A stretch of DNA of 64,000 nt from assembly GCA_965216025.1 (NCBI GenBank), contig CBDCEX010000011.1, forward strand, positions 1 through 64,000, given 5' to 3'. The notes under the pieces were generated by a model. It had not been told where the DNA came from. It made no database searches and saw nothing but the letters and a program-made list of their open reading frames with translations. The stretch comes from JADFQT01 sp965216025 (lineage in GTDB: Bacteria > Chloroflexota > Dehalococcoidia > Lucifugimonadales > UBA3495). Both the position numbers and the translations under genes were made by a program. Positions within the stretch are counted from its first letter, which is position 1; every line of letters begins with the position of its first letter. Below, in pieces: positions 51,752 to 61,365 of this stretch.

Positions 51752-52507
51752 ATGCGATTCCACGTCCTGACCCTTTTCCCCCAGGCCTTTCGGTCGCCCA
51801 TCGAACACGGCAGGCTGGGACGCGCCATCAGCCAGGAACTCCTCTCCGTACAGATTACCGACATTCGCGCCTACACCCACGACAGCCATAGCTCGGCCGA
51901 CGACTACCAGTTCGGCGGCGGCTCTGGAATGGTTCTTAAACCGGAGCCGATCTTTGAGGCGGCAGAAGACGTTTTATCCGGCTACTCTGAGGACCAACGG
52001 TCCCAAATTCCGATAATACTTCTCTCTCCCCAGGGAGAGGTCCTCAACCAGGAGATGGCCAGGGAGCTGGCCAATTATCCAGCGTTGGTTCTAATTTGCG
52101 GTCATTACTCCGGGGTTGACGAAAGGGTTCGCCAGAATCTGGCAACCCGCGAGGTGAGCATCGGCGATTATGTACTTACCGGCGGGGAGCTGGCAGCCCT
52201 GGTCTTGATGGACGTAGTGGCCAGATTCGCGCCGGGAGTGGTCGGGTCCACCGACAACGTGGAGGGGGACTCCATCACCTCGGGCTTGCTGCAACACCCC
52301 TTATATACCCGCCCGGCGGAATACCGGGGTATGGCAGTTCCCGAAATTCTGCTCTCCGGCCATCACGCCCAAATAGACTTGTGGCGCCGGCGGCAAGCCC
52401 TCAGCCGCACCTTAACCCTTCGCCCCGACCTGCTGGCGAGAGCGGATTTGTCCCACACCGACCTGGATTATCTCCAATCTCTGGGCTATCAGCGGGACGG
52501 CAAATAA
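51752..52507 (+). CDS. trmD: tRNA (guanine-37-N1)-methyltransferase
   Basis: TrmD, 251 residues, methylates G37 of tRNAs with SAM. Motifs are MRFHVLTLFPQAFRSPIEHG, HDSHSSADDYQFGGGSGMVL, LICGHYSGVDERVRQNLATR and VSIGDYVLTGGELAALVLMD, the SAM-binding trefoil knot. The C-terminal domain (QHPLYTRPAEYRGMAVPEIL) is normal. Usual neighbours (rpsP, rimM, rplS) are not seen; the gene is followed 5 bases later by a thioesterase gene and is probably co-transcribed with it. Confidence 0.95.
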   Translation: MRFHVLTLFPQAFRSPIEHGRLGRAISQELLSVQITDIRAYTHDSHSSADDYQFGGGSGMVLKPEPIFEAAEDVLSGYSEDQRSQIPIILLSPQGEVLNQEMARELANYPALVLICGHYSGVDERVRQNLATREVSIGDYVLTGGELAALVLMDVVARFAPGVVGSTDNVEGDSITSGLLQHPLYTRPAEYRGMAVPEILLSGHHAQIDLWRRRQALSRTLTLRPDLLARADLSHTDLDYLQSLGYQRDGK

Positions 52508-52512
52508 CCGGC

Positions 52513-52992
52513 ATGCCTAAGCAGGATTTCAAGTTCAAAACGCCGGTCCGGGTGCGTTGGATGGAGGGAGATGCCCAGGGAATAGTCTTCAATGGGGCCT
52601 ATCTGGGCTACCTGGAAATCGCCCAGGCTGAGTATTTCCGAAACCTGGGCTTCAGCATCTACCGGATAGCCAGGTCCGGCTATTTCGACACCGCGGTCGT
52701 TAAAGCCACGTTGGAGTTCAAAGCCCCGGCCTGGGTTGATCAGATGCTGGACCTGCACGCCCGAGTGGCAGCCATTGGGACGACGAGCCTCACGCTGGAG
52801 GTGGAAATTTATCCGCAGGATTCGGATCAGCTTCTCACCATCATTCAGGCAGTCTACGTGGGATTCCATGCCCAAACCGGCGAGACCAGGCCGGTTCCGG
52901 GAGAGTTGCGGGCCTTGGTGGACCACTTTGAAGCGACGGGACAGGTACTGCCGCTCAGCGATTTTCCAGAACTGGCCAGGGCAGCTTCGTAG
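52513..52992 (+). CDS. Hotdog-fold acyl-CoA thioesterase (YbgC-like)
   Basis: This 159-residue protein of the 4-hydroxybenzoyl-CoA thioesterase fold begins VRVRWMEGDAQGIVFNGAYL, with the catalytic Asp of the D-x-x-G-I-V-F-N motif. It continues with a helix YLEIAQAEYFRNLGFS and strands VVKATLEFKAPAWVDQMLDL. It probably hydrolyses short- or medium-chain acyl-CoA. The ATG lies 5 bases past the trmD stop, so the two are translationally close. Confidence 0.87.
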   Translation: MPKQDFKFKTPVRVRWMEGDAQGIVFNGAYLGYLEIAQAEYFRNLGFSIYRIARSGYFDTAVVKATLEFKAPAWVDQMLDLHARVAAIGTTSLTLEVEIYPQDSDQLLTIIQAVYVGFHAQTGETRPVPGELRALVDHFEATGQVLPLSDFPELARAAS

Positions 52993-53315
52993 ATTGGCAG
53001 CTTTGGCCAGCTGTCCATGCCAGCAGGTAGTGCATATCGGGAGCGACGTGCTCGGAGCCTGTGTTCAAAGATATCCGGGCAAAGCATAATTCCCGGCACG
53101 TCATTCCGGCGCAGGCCGGAATCTAGGGTCATCCATCCATCAACCAGGCGGCGGCATCTGGGCTCCGGCTTCCGCCGGAGCGACGAATATGCCGACACAG
53201 GGCCCATCGATGCTTTTGACACCGGCTCGCTAGAGCGAGAGGAAGGCGCGCCTGAAAGGCAGGAGATAGAAGAAGGTGATGGGGCCGTGGGCCGGTCTCT
53301 TCAGACCCGGTCTTT
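52993..53315. repeat. Intergenic region with 'GTCATTCCGGC' palindromic repeats
   Basis: About 53100-53188 contains inverted units GTCATTCCGGCGCAGGCCGG and GGCTCCGGCTTCCGCCGGAG, members of a very common dispersed palindrome type. I see no gene in the interval. The hairpins lie between two converging transcripts (thioesterase and speE). Confidence 0.72.
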
Positions 53316-54245
53316 TCAGACCATGAACACCGGCGCGTCGTCCCGGTTAATTCGGGTCTCATCGCCAATGCCCAGGCGTAGGAATTTGGGCAGGGAAAAC
53401 ATGCTGCGGTGGCTTTCCCCATCGTACACCCGCAGAGATTTGCTCAGGCGCCGGTCGATCAGGCCGTCAACTTGGTCCCCGGGGTTTCTAGAAGGCGATG
53501 CCAGATCGGGAAGCTCGGTGTCCGAAGCCAACGTGAATCCCCATAGGGTCTGAAAAGAAGGGACATGTACCTGGTAGGGCCTGGTGTAACCAAACACCTG
53601 ACTCAGGGTATTGAAGATGGTGGTGAAGCACTCCTGAAAGCTGATGAGTCCGGCCGGACCCGATTGGGTGACCAGGATACCACCAGGTTTCAACCTGGAT
53701 TTGGCTATCTGGTAATATTCCTGGGTATACAGTAGGCAGGCCATACCCCCTTCCAAGGGGTCGACCAGGTCCATGATCATGACGTCGAACTGCTCGTCGG
53801 TGCTTTGCAGATAAGCCCGGGCATCCTCGTGGTAAAGCCTAACCCGAGGATCATCGAAGCTGCCCTGGTGGTGGTTGGGTAAATACTCCCGGCACAGATC
53901 CACCACCTCCCGGTCCAGATCGACCATCACCGCCTCACTTACGGAATGGTGCGCCAGTACCTCTCTCAGGGTTCCACCCTCGCCGCCGCCGGCAATGAAG
54001 ACCCGCTTCGGCTCGGGGTGCATCAGCATTCCGGGGTGGACTAGGGACTCGTGATAGATGTGCTCGTCCCGCTCGGTGGACTGGGTCTTGCCGTCCAGCA
54101 CCAAGCTCCTGCCATAGACATCCGAACCCAGCACTTCGACCTGCTGGAATTGGGTCTTGCCAGAATAGAACACCTCCCGCACCTTTAGCATGACCATCAA
54201 GTCCGGGTAGATGGTCTCCAGCAGCCATTTGCCTGAAACGTCCAT
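53316..54245 (-). CDS. speE: Spermidine synthase (polyamine aminopropyltransferase)
   Basis: This 309-residue enzyme transfers an aminopropyl group from decarboxylated SAM to putrescine or a related amine. It shows VFIAGGGEGGTLREVLAHHS (the GGGEG dcSAM-binding motif), MVDLDREVVDLCREYL, DARAYLQSTDEQFDVMIMDL and VDPLEGGMACLLYTQEYY. Spermidine synthases usually have a D-x-x-D-P-x-x-P catalytic segment; here DLVDPLEGG keeps the acidic residues. It is 32 bases downstream of speH on the same strand, which supplies its co-substrate, so the two form a polyamine operon. Confidence 0.9.
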   Translation of the reverse strand: MDVSGKWLLETIYPDLMVMLKVREVFYSGKTQFQQVEVLGSDVYGRSLVLDGKTQSTERDEHIYHESLVHPGMLMHPEPKRVFIAGGGEGGTLREVLAHHSVSEAVMVDLDREVVDLCREYLPNHHQGSFDDPRVRLYHEDARAYLQSTDEQFDVMIMDLVDPLEGGMACLLYTQEYYQIAKSRLKPGGILVTQSGPAGLISFQECFTTIFNTLSQVFGYTRPYQVHVPSFQTLWGFTLASDTELPDLASPSRNPGDQVDGLIDRRLSKSLRVYDGESHRSMFSLPKFLRLGIGDETRINRDDAPVFMV

Positions 54246-54277
54246 AACCTGCCGCGGGCCGGCTATATCCGGCGATT

Positions 54278-54643
54278 TTAGTGGGTTACCGCCTCGGCGA
54301 AAAGTCCGCGCCTGACTTCGGTAAGTTGCGGCGCTTGGGATTCAAATCTCTGGATTAGCAGTTCTGCGGCTTCGGATGGACGGAAGGAGGATCCGCAAGT
54401 GAAGATGTCGGCCGCGGCGTAATTGAACTCGGGCCAGGTATGAATCGAGATATGCGATTCAGCGATGGAGAGGATGCCGGTTACCCCTTGGGGAGCAAAA
54501 CGGTGGAAGGACTCGCCTACTACGTGAGCGCCCAATTGCTGGGCGGTTTGGAACAGTACCTCGCGGATGTATTCCAGATCATCAAGAAGAGCGGGGTTAC
54601 ACTCCTTGAGTTCCAGCAAGAGATGAAGACCTAAAACATTCAA
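54278..54643 (-). CDS. speH: S-adenosylmethionine decarboxylase proenzyme
   Basis: This 121-residue class-1b AdoMetDC makes decarboxylated SAM for spermidine. The proenzyme self-cleaves at E62-S63 in SIAESHISIHTWPE, giving the pyruvoyl group on S63, the position known from Thermotoga. H68 and C82 (FTCGSS) match the catalytic residues. The start is TTG at 54643, with GGAGG 8 bases upstream, and gives the usual N-terminus. It lies directly upstream of speE. Confidence 0.93.
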   Translation of the reverse strand: MNVLGLHLLLELKECNPALLDDLEYIREVLFQTAQQLGAHVVGESFHRFAPQGVTGILSIAESHISIHTWPEFNYAAADIFTCGSSFRPSEAAELLIQRFESQAPQLTEVRRGLFAEAVTH

Positions 54644-54963
54644 TCACCCGTCCTCCTAATATCTGGAGTTGCCAAGCATTTTAACGGATTACAATTCTAT
54701 ATGTTAACCATGCGCTGATCAATACCCCGAATGGACTCATAAAAAATGTTACCGCAATGAGTATCATTGCCTCGTAAAAATTGTTACTGAGGGGTGGCAT
54801 GAGCCGTGGTCTTTCCCCGGAAGGATGAAAGATTACCTAGTGACGATTAGAGAGGGTTACCGGAACGGAAGGCGGTGATCCGGTCTCTGTTCCGTGGCTG
54901 GAGGGCTGAGACGGCCGGCCCGTGCAGGGTGGGAAAATAGCCACACCAGAACTCTGGCCGGTT
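54644..54963. other. Non-coding stretch with AT-rich direct repeats (IS21-end-like)
   Basis: At about 54738-54786 two direct repeats (CATAAAAAATGTTACCG and CGTAAAAATTGTTACTG) lie 31 bases apart. Repeats of this kind are characteristic of the ends of IS21-family elements, so this may be a remnant end; no IS21 genes are present. The rest may be the speH promoter and leader. A GC-rich hairpin (CGGCCGGCC) lies near 54912. Confidence 0.45.
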
Positions 54964-55740
54964 TTAAGGCACGGAGTATCCGCCATCGAGAAACAGGATC
55001 TGGCCGGTCATAAAGTCCGAATCGTCGGAGGCGAGGTAAACCAGCGCCGGGGTGATGTCCCCCACCTCGCCCAGCCTCCCCAATGGGTATTGTTTCGCCA
55101 GTTCCTGCTTCCCGGTTTCAATGTCGCCGGACTCGCCAGCCATGAACTGATAAAGGCCGTCGTTAATGGGAGTCACCACGTTTCCGGGAGCAATGGCGTT
55201 GACGTTGATCTTATTAGGTGCCAACTCCACCGCCAGACATCGGGTCAGGCCGTGAATACCCATTTTGCTGACACCGTAGGCCACCGCATTGGGTACGCCT
55301 TGGTGGCCGAAGATAGAACCGTTGTTGATAATCTTGCCCTTGCCCAGCTTCTTCATCTCGGGAACTACCCGGCGGCAGCAAAGGAAGTGTCCCGTGAGGT
55401 TGATGCCTATAGTTCTCTGCCACATCTCGTCGCTGTGTTCTTCCAGTGATACAAACTCGCCGATTCCAGCATTATTGAAGAGGATATCCACCTTACCCAG
55501 AGTCTCGATGGTTTGAGTCACCAGGCGATCCACGTCTTGCGGCTTGGATACGTCCGCCCGCACGGCAATCGCCTTTCGGCCCATGGCCTCGATTTGATGT
55601 GCCTCCTCCTCGGCATTCTGCATCTGGCTATGGCCGTTGACAGCGACGTTGGCACCAGCATTGGCGAGGGCGAGCGCACCAGCGCAGCCGATCCCCGAGG
55701 AGGCCCCGGTGACCAGCGCCACTTTGCCTTCGAGCTTCAT
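54964..55740 (-). CDS. Short-chain dehydrogenase/reductase
   Basis: This 258-residue classical SDR has the cofactor motif VALVTGASSGIGCAGALALA (TGxxxGxG at residues 12-19) and NNAG in ILFNNAGIGEF. The catalytic S-Y-K are seen in NNGSIFGHQGVPNAVAYGVS then KMG (YxxxK). The closing segment SDDSDFMTGQILFLDGGYSV is typical of 3-oxoacyl-ACP reductase or glucose-dehydrogenase-like members. The substrate is not assignable. The gene is transcribed divergently from the PHP gene at 55980. Confidence 0.9.
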   Translation of the reverse strand: MKLEGKVALVTGASSGIGCAGALALANAGANVAVNGHSQMQNAEEEAHQIEAMGRKAIAVRADVSKPQDVDRLVTQTIETLGKVDILFNNAGIGEFVSLEEHSDEMWQRTIGINLTGHFLCCRRVVPEMKKLGKGKIINNGSIFGHQGVPNAVAYGVSKMGIHGLTRCLAVELAPNKINVNAIAPGNVVTPINDGLYQFMAGESGDIETGKQELAKQYPLGRLGEVGDITPALVYLASDDSDFMTGQILFLDGGYSVP

Positions 55741-55979
55741 CTTTAGTCTCCGAGTATAGGGTAGCTGCAGCGCCGACCCGGTGGTGGCCTGCCTAAGCTG
55801 ACCTTTGAGCCGTGGTCACTCAACCGGTTTGTGTCTGAAGAGTAGGACCCGTCAAGGTCGTTGTCAACACGTACCCCGGCCCAGATTTGAACTCCGCCTG
55901 CCGCTATTCCAGGGAGAAACCACCGGCGACAGACCACCATTGACGGACTCTTCCCGCCCGGATAAAATCTGGACGCGCG

Positions 55980-56675
55980 ATGGCACGATTGTTTGACCTT
56001 CACATCCACACCACCAAAGGCAGCGCCGACAGCAGCCTGTTACCCGAGGACCTAATTTTGGAGGCGGAGCGGTTGGGCCTGAGGGGCTTGTGCATTACCG
56101 AGCACAGCGGACCCTGGGACCGGCACGAGTTTCAACAGTTCGCCAGCCGGCATAGCGTGGTGTTGGTGCGGGCGATGGAGGTCGATACGGACATGGGCCA
56201 CATGCTGGCCTTTGGCCTGGACCGGTATCAGCCCGGCTTCCATCACGCGGAAGAGCTCTGCAGCACTGCCCGGTCCCAAGGGGGGTTCGTGGTTTCCGCC
56301 CACCCCTTTCGCGGGGTTTTGGGCAAGCACATGGCCGAGCGTCCCTACCTTTACCGCTCCCTACCGGACCCGATTCCAGACACACCGGAAAGCTCCTTGG
56401 ACCATCCAGTTTTCCGGCTGGCCGACGCCATAGAGGTCGCCAACGGCGGAACAGCCGATGAAGAGAATGAGTTCGCGATGAAGGTGGCGGGTCTCTTGGG
56501 TTTGGCGGGAACCGGCGGCAGCGATGCCCATTCGGTCCACGGTCTGGGGAGATTCGTCACCGCCTTTCGGGACGAAATATCCAATGAGGCCGAGTTCTTG
56601 AGGGCCCTCCATGAGGGGACTTTTTATCCGGCGGTGGGCCTGAGGCAAGGCAGGCTCCGGCCCTACTCAGTTTAG
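55980..56675 (+). CDS. PHP-domain metal-dependent hydrolase
   Basis: This 231-residue PHP (polymerase and histidinol phosphatase) protein has the metal ligands in order: LFDLHIHTTKGSADS (HxH), LCITEHSGPWDRHEF, VLVRAMEVDTDMGHMLAFGL, GGFVVSAHPFRGVLG and GTGGSDAHSVHGLGRFVTAF. It is probably a phosphoesterase with a binuclear or trinuclear metal site. The start ATG has little upstream ribosome-binding signal. The family includes TrpH-like 3',5'-nucleotide phosphatases, but this one is shorter. Confidence 0.88.
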   Translation: MARLFDLHIHTTKGSADSSLLPEDLILEAERLGLRGLCITEHSGPWDRHEFQQFASRHSVVLVRAMEVDTDMGHMLAFGLDRYQPGFHHAEELCSTARSQGGFVVSAHPFRGVLGKHMAERPYLYRSLPDPIPDTPESSLDHPVFRLADAIEVANGGTADEENEFAMKVAGLLGLAGTGGSDAHSVHGLGRFVTAFRDEISNEAEFLRALHEGTFYPAVGLRQGRLRPYSV

Positions 56676-57021
56676 TAAATATCTCAGAACGTGGTTCGAT
56701 AGGTTCACCACGAACGGATAAAGAACAGTGCCCGTTCCTTCTGAGCTTGTCGAAGGACGGGCCACCCGGAAAACAAGTGTTTTGGGATATATTTGGGTGG
56801 AGGTGCGACGATGCGGTTTTATAAACTCCGGGCCGGTGCTCTTAACCCCTGTAGCTGCTTGGCATCGTCTCCCCTTGTGGGAGAGGAGTGAGGTGAGGGG
56901 TATCACCCTCATCCCAATCTTCTCCCATCAAGGGAGAAGGCGCTCCGTAACGTCCTGCCGAAATACCAAATGTTCTATCCCAACGCGGACAAAACACCGG
57001 ACTATTGAAACACCCCCTTAG
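56676..57021. repeat. Intergenic region with two dispersed repeats
   Basis: A palindrome of the TTCGACAGGTTCACC type occupies 56691-56752 (relative of 19757-19810). A second inverted unit (CTCCCCTTGTGGGAGAGGA facing CTTCTCCCATCAAGGGAGAA) occupies about 56867-56942, resembling a widespread repeat with a GAGGTGAGGGG core. No gene is visible. Confidence 0.7.
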
Positions 57022-58500
57022 CTCGACTTTGTACATTCAAGCGGCATAACAAAGGGAATCTAAGATTCGTTCAAACATAGGTCGAGACACTTTCCGGATG
57101 TCTGGTTTTGTAGGGGACATGCAAAAAGTCTCAGAAACAGGCCCCAGCTGATGACGAACCAGGGCGATGGCGTCGGAGAAGGTGGGCAACCTTTTGGCAT
57201 ACCAGGCGGCCGAGCGCAGCGGAAATCCCTGGTTTCCCTCCAGCAAATGCGCTGCCAGGGTCACCCAGGAGAAAAGACCGAAGAGGACTGGCGTGGTCCG
57301 GGCGATGGCCCGGTCAGACCACTGGCGCTGGGTTTCGACTCCCAGGTGAGCGCGTACTTCTTGGAAGGTCACTTCCAGCTGCCAGCGCAACACAAACCAT
57401 TGGATGATTTGGGTGGGCGCCACGTTGAGGTCGGTACACAATAACGCTTGGGGCCGGAACTCACCCAAGGGGTCACGAATCAAGACCCACCGAATAGGTA
57501 CTGGCGATTTACCCTGATGATACCAGACTGCGCTGTGGGAGGCGATTTCCAGCAAGCGGTGGGTATTGTCATACCAGTCGACCGTTACGGTATTCCAAAG
57601 GGTTGTTGGGTGGCCAAGGAGGTCTTTTAGGGTAGGCAGCCGCTTACCCTTGAGCCGGGGACGCCCTAACTGGCCAGGGGAGCGAGGCGGAACCGGTTCG
57701 TATAGAGCGGCATCCAGACGCAGCCGGGTGATGAAAGTCACAGGAGAGGCCATAAATTGGCAAAAGTGCAGCAAGTCCAGAACGGCGTAGCTGCTGTCGG
57801 CTACCAGTACCAGGGGTCGCCGGGGCAACCAGCGCCGGAGTTGCAGAATCATCTGGCGGGCCCAATCGGTGAGCTTTTTGTGCCGCTGCCCCCGTTCCCG
57901 GTGAAACCGCTCCGAAGGTGCCAACACCGTCAGGAAAGGCAAGGCCTAGACCCGGCCGGCCCAAGGAATGGGGGCCAACCACATCAAACTAACCCAGCGC
58001 AACCCGCTGGCTTTTACGAAATGGCCCTGGCTGGAACGGACCCCATCTCGGTAAATGCCTTTGGCCGAAATCCGCTTCCCCCGGCGGCGTTCTATGGTCT
58101 CGTCAATCCCAAACACCAGCGGCCCAATTCCAGAGTCCAGGTGGCGCAGCAGCAGAAAAAGCAAGGTCCGGCTCAATTGCAATGATGACCACCTGGCCCG
58201 ATTGAGGACATGGTGATAACGAGCAAAATTCCCGTCCCGGCTCAGTCCCATGACCCGCAGGGCCGAGGTCACGGTACGCTTGCCTGGGGAGAGGATAGCA
58301 CCGACCAGCAGCAACTGGGCTTTCTCCCAAGTTTTGGCCTGAAAGATTGTGCCAAAGGGCTCCAGTAACCTTATAATCGACACCGGGCGAGTAAGCACTC
58401 TCTTGACCTCTCGTGATGGTTTGGTCAAGGGAGCTTACCCTGCCTAATAACCCTCGCTCATTCCTTTCTTCAGCCCAGTTTTGTACAAAGTCGAGCTTAG
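57017..58500 (-). mobile_element. DDE-superfamily IS (IS701/IS4-like) beside dinG
   Basis: The element (57022-58495, 1474 bp) has 14-bp inverted ends CTCGACTTTGTACA and is flanked by CTTAG at 57017-57021 and 58496-58500. It carries one transposase gene with an internal stop. Its right end lies five bases from the dinG start codon. Confidence 0.88.
57037..58428 (-). pseudogene. DDE_5-type transposase with in-frame nonsense codon
   Basis: The frame from 58428 encodes PLVFGIDETIERRRGKRISA (first Asp) and runs to WAGRV, then TAG at 57948-57946, then continues in the same frame as ALPFLTVLAPSERFHRERGQ, LVLVADSSYAVLDLL (second Asp) and RWQLEVTFQEVRAHLGVET (Glu) to the end at 57037. Relatives usually read W at the stop position, so TGG to TAG is the simplest explanation. 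Without the stop it would have ~463 residues. It is very probably inactive. Confidence 0.85.
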
Positions 58501-61365
58501 ATGATGCAGGTAGAAATCAACTCAACAGGAAACCCGCTGGAGCAGACCTTTGTCGCGTTGGACTTGGAAACCACCGGGTTGGACGCCGCCCGAGACACCA
58601 TCATCGAGGTCGGAGCGGTCAAGTTCCAGGGGGAAGAGACCATAGATTCCTTTCAGACTTTCATCAACCCAGGACGTGCAATCCCGGAGTTCATCCAACG
58701 GCTGACCGGTATTTCTCCCCAGCAAGTCCGCCGGGCGCCCCCATTTAGCGCCGTCGTGGCCGACCTGGAGGCCTTCCTGGGCCCCCATCCCATCATTGGG
58801 CACAACATCTCCTTCGACCTTCGCTTCCTGGAGACCCACGGGCTGCCCTTGGGCAATCCTAGCTACGACACCTGGGACCTGGCCTCCATGTTCCTGCCCC
58901 GCAGCACCGAATACTCGCTGGTGTACCTGAGCCGGCATTTGGGAGTGAAGCATACCGATGCCCATCGAGCCCTGAGCGACGCCACGGCCACCCAGGGAGT
59001 CTTTCTGCACCTGCTGGCCAAGGCGGCCCGCCTGGATCCCGGCCTGCTGGCCTACATCATCAACCAGGCCGCCAAGAGTCGCTGGGGCATCGCTTCCCTG
59101 CTGGGAGGATTGTCCGCCGCCGGCGTGTCTGCCCCCGGCGGCCGGGTTGAGACCTCGTCGGTTGGCCTGAGCGGACTAGACTTGGAAAACCTCGCCTCCC
59201 GCCTGGGGCGCCCCGAGCGAAGACGTTCTGACTCAAATCTGGCGGCGCTGGATGAAGCCCAAATTAGCCGGCTCCTGAGCCCAGGGGGGCCCTTTGACCA
59301 GGCCTTCGCTGGATTTGAGAATCGTCCCGAGCAGGCCCAGATGCTGGAGGCCACGACCCAGGCCATTTACCAGGGCCGGAATTTGATTGTTGAAGGGGGC
59401 ACCGGCGTCGGAAAATCCATGGCCTACCTGCTGCCCGCCGCCCTCTTCGCCGCCTCCAAGGGCCAGCGCGTGGTCATCTCAACCAACACCATCAATCTTC
59501 AGGAACAGCTGCTAACTAAAGACATCCCCGCGCTGACCCAGGTGCTGGAATCGGCCGGGTTGGTCGAAAAGGACCTGATTAAAGCCGCCCCGTTGAAGGG
59601 GCGGGCCAATTACCTTTGCTTGCGCCGCTGGGGGCTCTTGGCCCGCAGTGAGAACCCCTCGGTGGACGACGCCCGCTTGCTAGGGAAAACCTCGGTGTGG
59701 TTGCAAGACACCACCTCCGGCGATCGGGGGGAGATCAACCTGTCGGGACGCGACGCCCTCACCTGGAGCCGGGTTTCCGCCGGGGAGAAGGCGTGGTGCG
59801 CTGGCCTTCGTGACGGGGGAGCCTGCTTCTTGCGCAGCGCCCGGGAACGGGCGGAGCAGGCCCATATCATCGTGGTTAACCATGCCTTGCTGCTTTCGGA
59901 CCTGGCCCACGGCGGCAGCCTGATTCCGGAATACAAGTATCTCATCGTCGATGAAGCCCACCACCTGGAGGACGAAGCTACCCGACAGTTCGGATTTCAG
60001 GTGGGGCCCGAGCAGCTGGATGAGGGGCTGGAACCCCAGGGCCGGCTCACCACTCAGCTGCGGCTGGCCCTGAGCGCGGAGGCCCTATCCTCCGCTGTCC
60101 GCCAGCAGGGCGAACTGGCGCTCTCGGAGGCCGAGGCCATCCCTCCCCGGCTCAAGGAGGCTTGGGCCCGTCTCTGGTCTGCCGGGGAACGGTTTGTGGA
60201 ACAAGTGTCGGAAAACCGATCCGACGACCAGCTGCTGCTGACACCGGCGCTCCGTTCCCACAAAGGCTGGCAGGACCTGGCGCTGGCTTGGGAAAACGTG
60301 GACGTGGTGCTTACTCAAGCTACGCAGCGGCTTTCCCAGGTGCATCGATTTCTGGAGAGCACGGACCTGCCTGCCCTGGAAGACCAGGGAGCGGTGGCTC
60401 TGGAGGCCGCAACCATCCAGGACGACCTGGAGCAACTCAAAGGCAGACTAATCCGCATCCTGGGTTCCCCAAATGACCAGGACATTACCTGGATAGCCCG
60501 GGGGACAGCCCGAGGCCAGGACAAGGGCGAGCTGGTTTTCCACTCCGCGCCCCTGGAGGTCAGCACCACCCTCTCGGAGGAACTGCTATCCCTCAAAGAC
60601 TCGGTGGTGTTCACCAGCGCCACGCTGGCGACCCAGGGAAACTTTGATTACCTGCGGGAGCGCCTGGGGATACCCGAGGACAGCGACGAGCTTTTGGTCG
60701 GCTCACCCTTCGACTACCAGAAGGCCGCCCTGTTGCTGATACCCGAGGACATGCCCCCGCCTTCGGCCGATGGTTATCTGGCCGCGATGTCCCGCGTCTT
60801 GGTGGACTTGGGCAAGTCGCTTAATGGCCGGACGATGGCCCTCTTCACCTCCTACGCCGCCCTGCGGGGAGTCAGCCAGCAAATCCGCGCCGCGCTGATG
60901 GCGGAGGGCATACAGGTTTTGGCCCAGAGCATCGACGGCTCGCCCCAGCAGCTTTTGCGGCGCTTCAGCGAAAACCCGAAAAGCGTCTTGTTGGGCACCA
61001 GCAGCTTCTGGGAAGGGGTGGACCTTTCCGGCGATGTGCTGAAAGCGCTGGTCTTGACTCGGTTGCCTTTTCAAGTGCCGACCGATCCCATCGTGAGGGC
61101 TCGTTCGGACCAATATGCCGACGCCTTCCACCAATATTCGGTGCCGCAGGCAGTGCTCCGGTTCCGCCAGGGCATCGGCCGCCTGATACGCAACAAGGGC
61201 GACAAGGGCACGCTGGTGGTACTGGACAAGCGCATTACCGGGCGGTCATACGGCCAGGCCTTCCTCAAGTCCATCCCTCCCTGCACTTTGCAGCCGAGCA
61301 CCCAGGCCACCGTGGGCACTCTGGCAGCCCAGTGGGTACGAGAGAGCAATGCTGCTGGACATTGA
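58501..61365 (+). CDS. dinG: DinG-family helicase with N-terminal DnaQ-like exonuclease
   Basis: This 954-residue protein has the Bacillus-type DinG plan. The N-terminal DEDDh 3'-5' exonuclease has D21-x-E23 in VALDLETTG, HNISFDLRFL and HRALSDA. It is followed by an XPD/DinG superfamily-2 helicase: Walker A VEGGTGVGKSMAYLLPAAL near residue 300, DEAH as YLIVDEAHHLEDEA near 485, FTSATLATQ, and motif VI FRQGIGRLIRNKGDKGTLVV. Several Cys (YLCLRR; WCAGLRDGGACF) are where FeS-type members have ligands, but a full four-Cys set is not obvious. The IS upstream leaves only CTTAG before ATGATG, with no ribosome-binding site, so expression is doubtful. The end overlaps the glycosylase start by 17 bases. 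Confidence 0.93.
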   Translation: MMQVEINSTGNPLEQTFVALDLETTGLDAARDTIIEVGAVKFQGEETIDSFQTFINPGRAIPEFIQRLTGISPQQVRRAPPFSAVVADLEAFLGPHPIIGHNISFDLRFLETHGLPLGNPSYDTWDLASMFLPRSTEYSLVYLSRHLGVKHTDAHRALSDATATQGVFLHLLAKAARLDPGLLAYIINQAAKSRWGIASLLGGLSAAGVSAPGGRVETSSVGLSGLDLENLASRLGRPERRRSDSNLAALDEAQISRLLSPGGPFDQAFAGFENRPEQAQMLEATTQAIYQGRNLIVEGGTGVGKSMAYLLPAALFAASKGQRVVISTNTINLQEQLLTKDIPALTQVLESAGLVEKDLIKAAPLKGRANYLCLRRWGLLARSENPSVDDARLLGKTSVWLQDTTSGDRGEINLSGRDALTWSRVSAGEKAWCAGLRDGGACFLRSARERAEQAHIIVVNHALLLSDLAHGGSLIPEYKYLIVDEAHHLEDEATRQFGFQVGPEQLDEGLEPQGRLTTQLRLALSAEALSSAVRQQGELALSEAEAIPPRLKEAWARLWSAGERFVEQVSENRSDDQLLLTPALRSHKGWQDLALAWENVDVVLTQATQRLSQVHRFLESTDLPALEDQGAVALEAATIQDDLEQLKGRLIRILGSPNDQDITWIARGTARGQDKGELVFHSAPLEVSTTLSEELLSLKDSVVFTSATLATQGNFDYLRERLGIPEDSDELLVGSPFDYQKAALLLIPEDMPPPSADGYLAAMSRVLVDLGKSLNGRTMALFTSYAALRGVSQQIRAALMAEGIQVLAQSIDGSPQQLLRRFSENPKSVLLGTSSFWEGVDLSGDVLKALVLTRLPFQVPTDPIVRARSDQYADAFHQYSVPQAVLRFRQGIGRLIRNKGDKGTLVVLDKRITGRSYGQAFLKSIPPCTLQPSTQATVGTLAAQWVRESNAAGH

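Noticed and set aside
54840..54960. Possible riboswitch upstream of speH
   Set aside because: The GC-rich stems do not match any riboswitch core I can recognise, and no conserved motif stands out.
3788..58428. Reassigned stop codon (TGA or TAG read as Trp)
   Set aside because: Intact genes in the window end normally with TGA, TAG and TAA, and the affected frames are in decayed genes or an IS, so plain nonsense mutations suffice.
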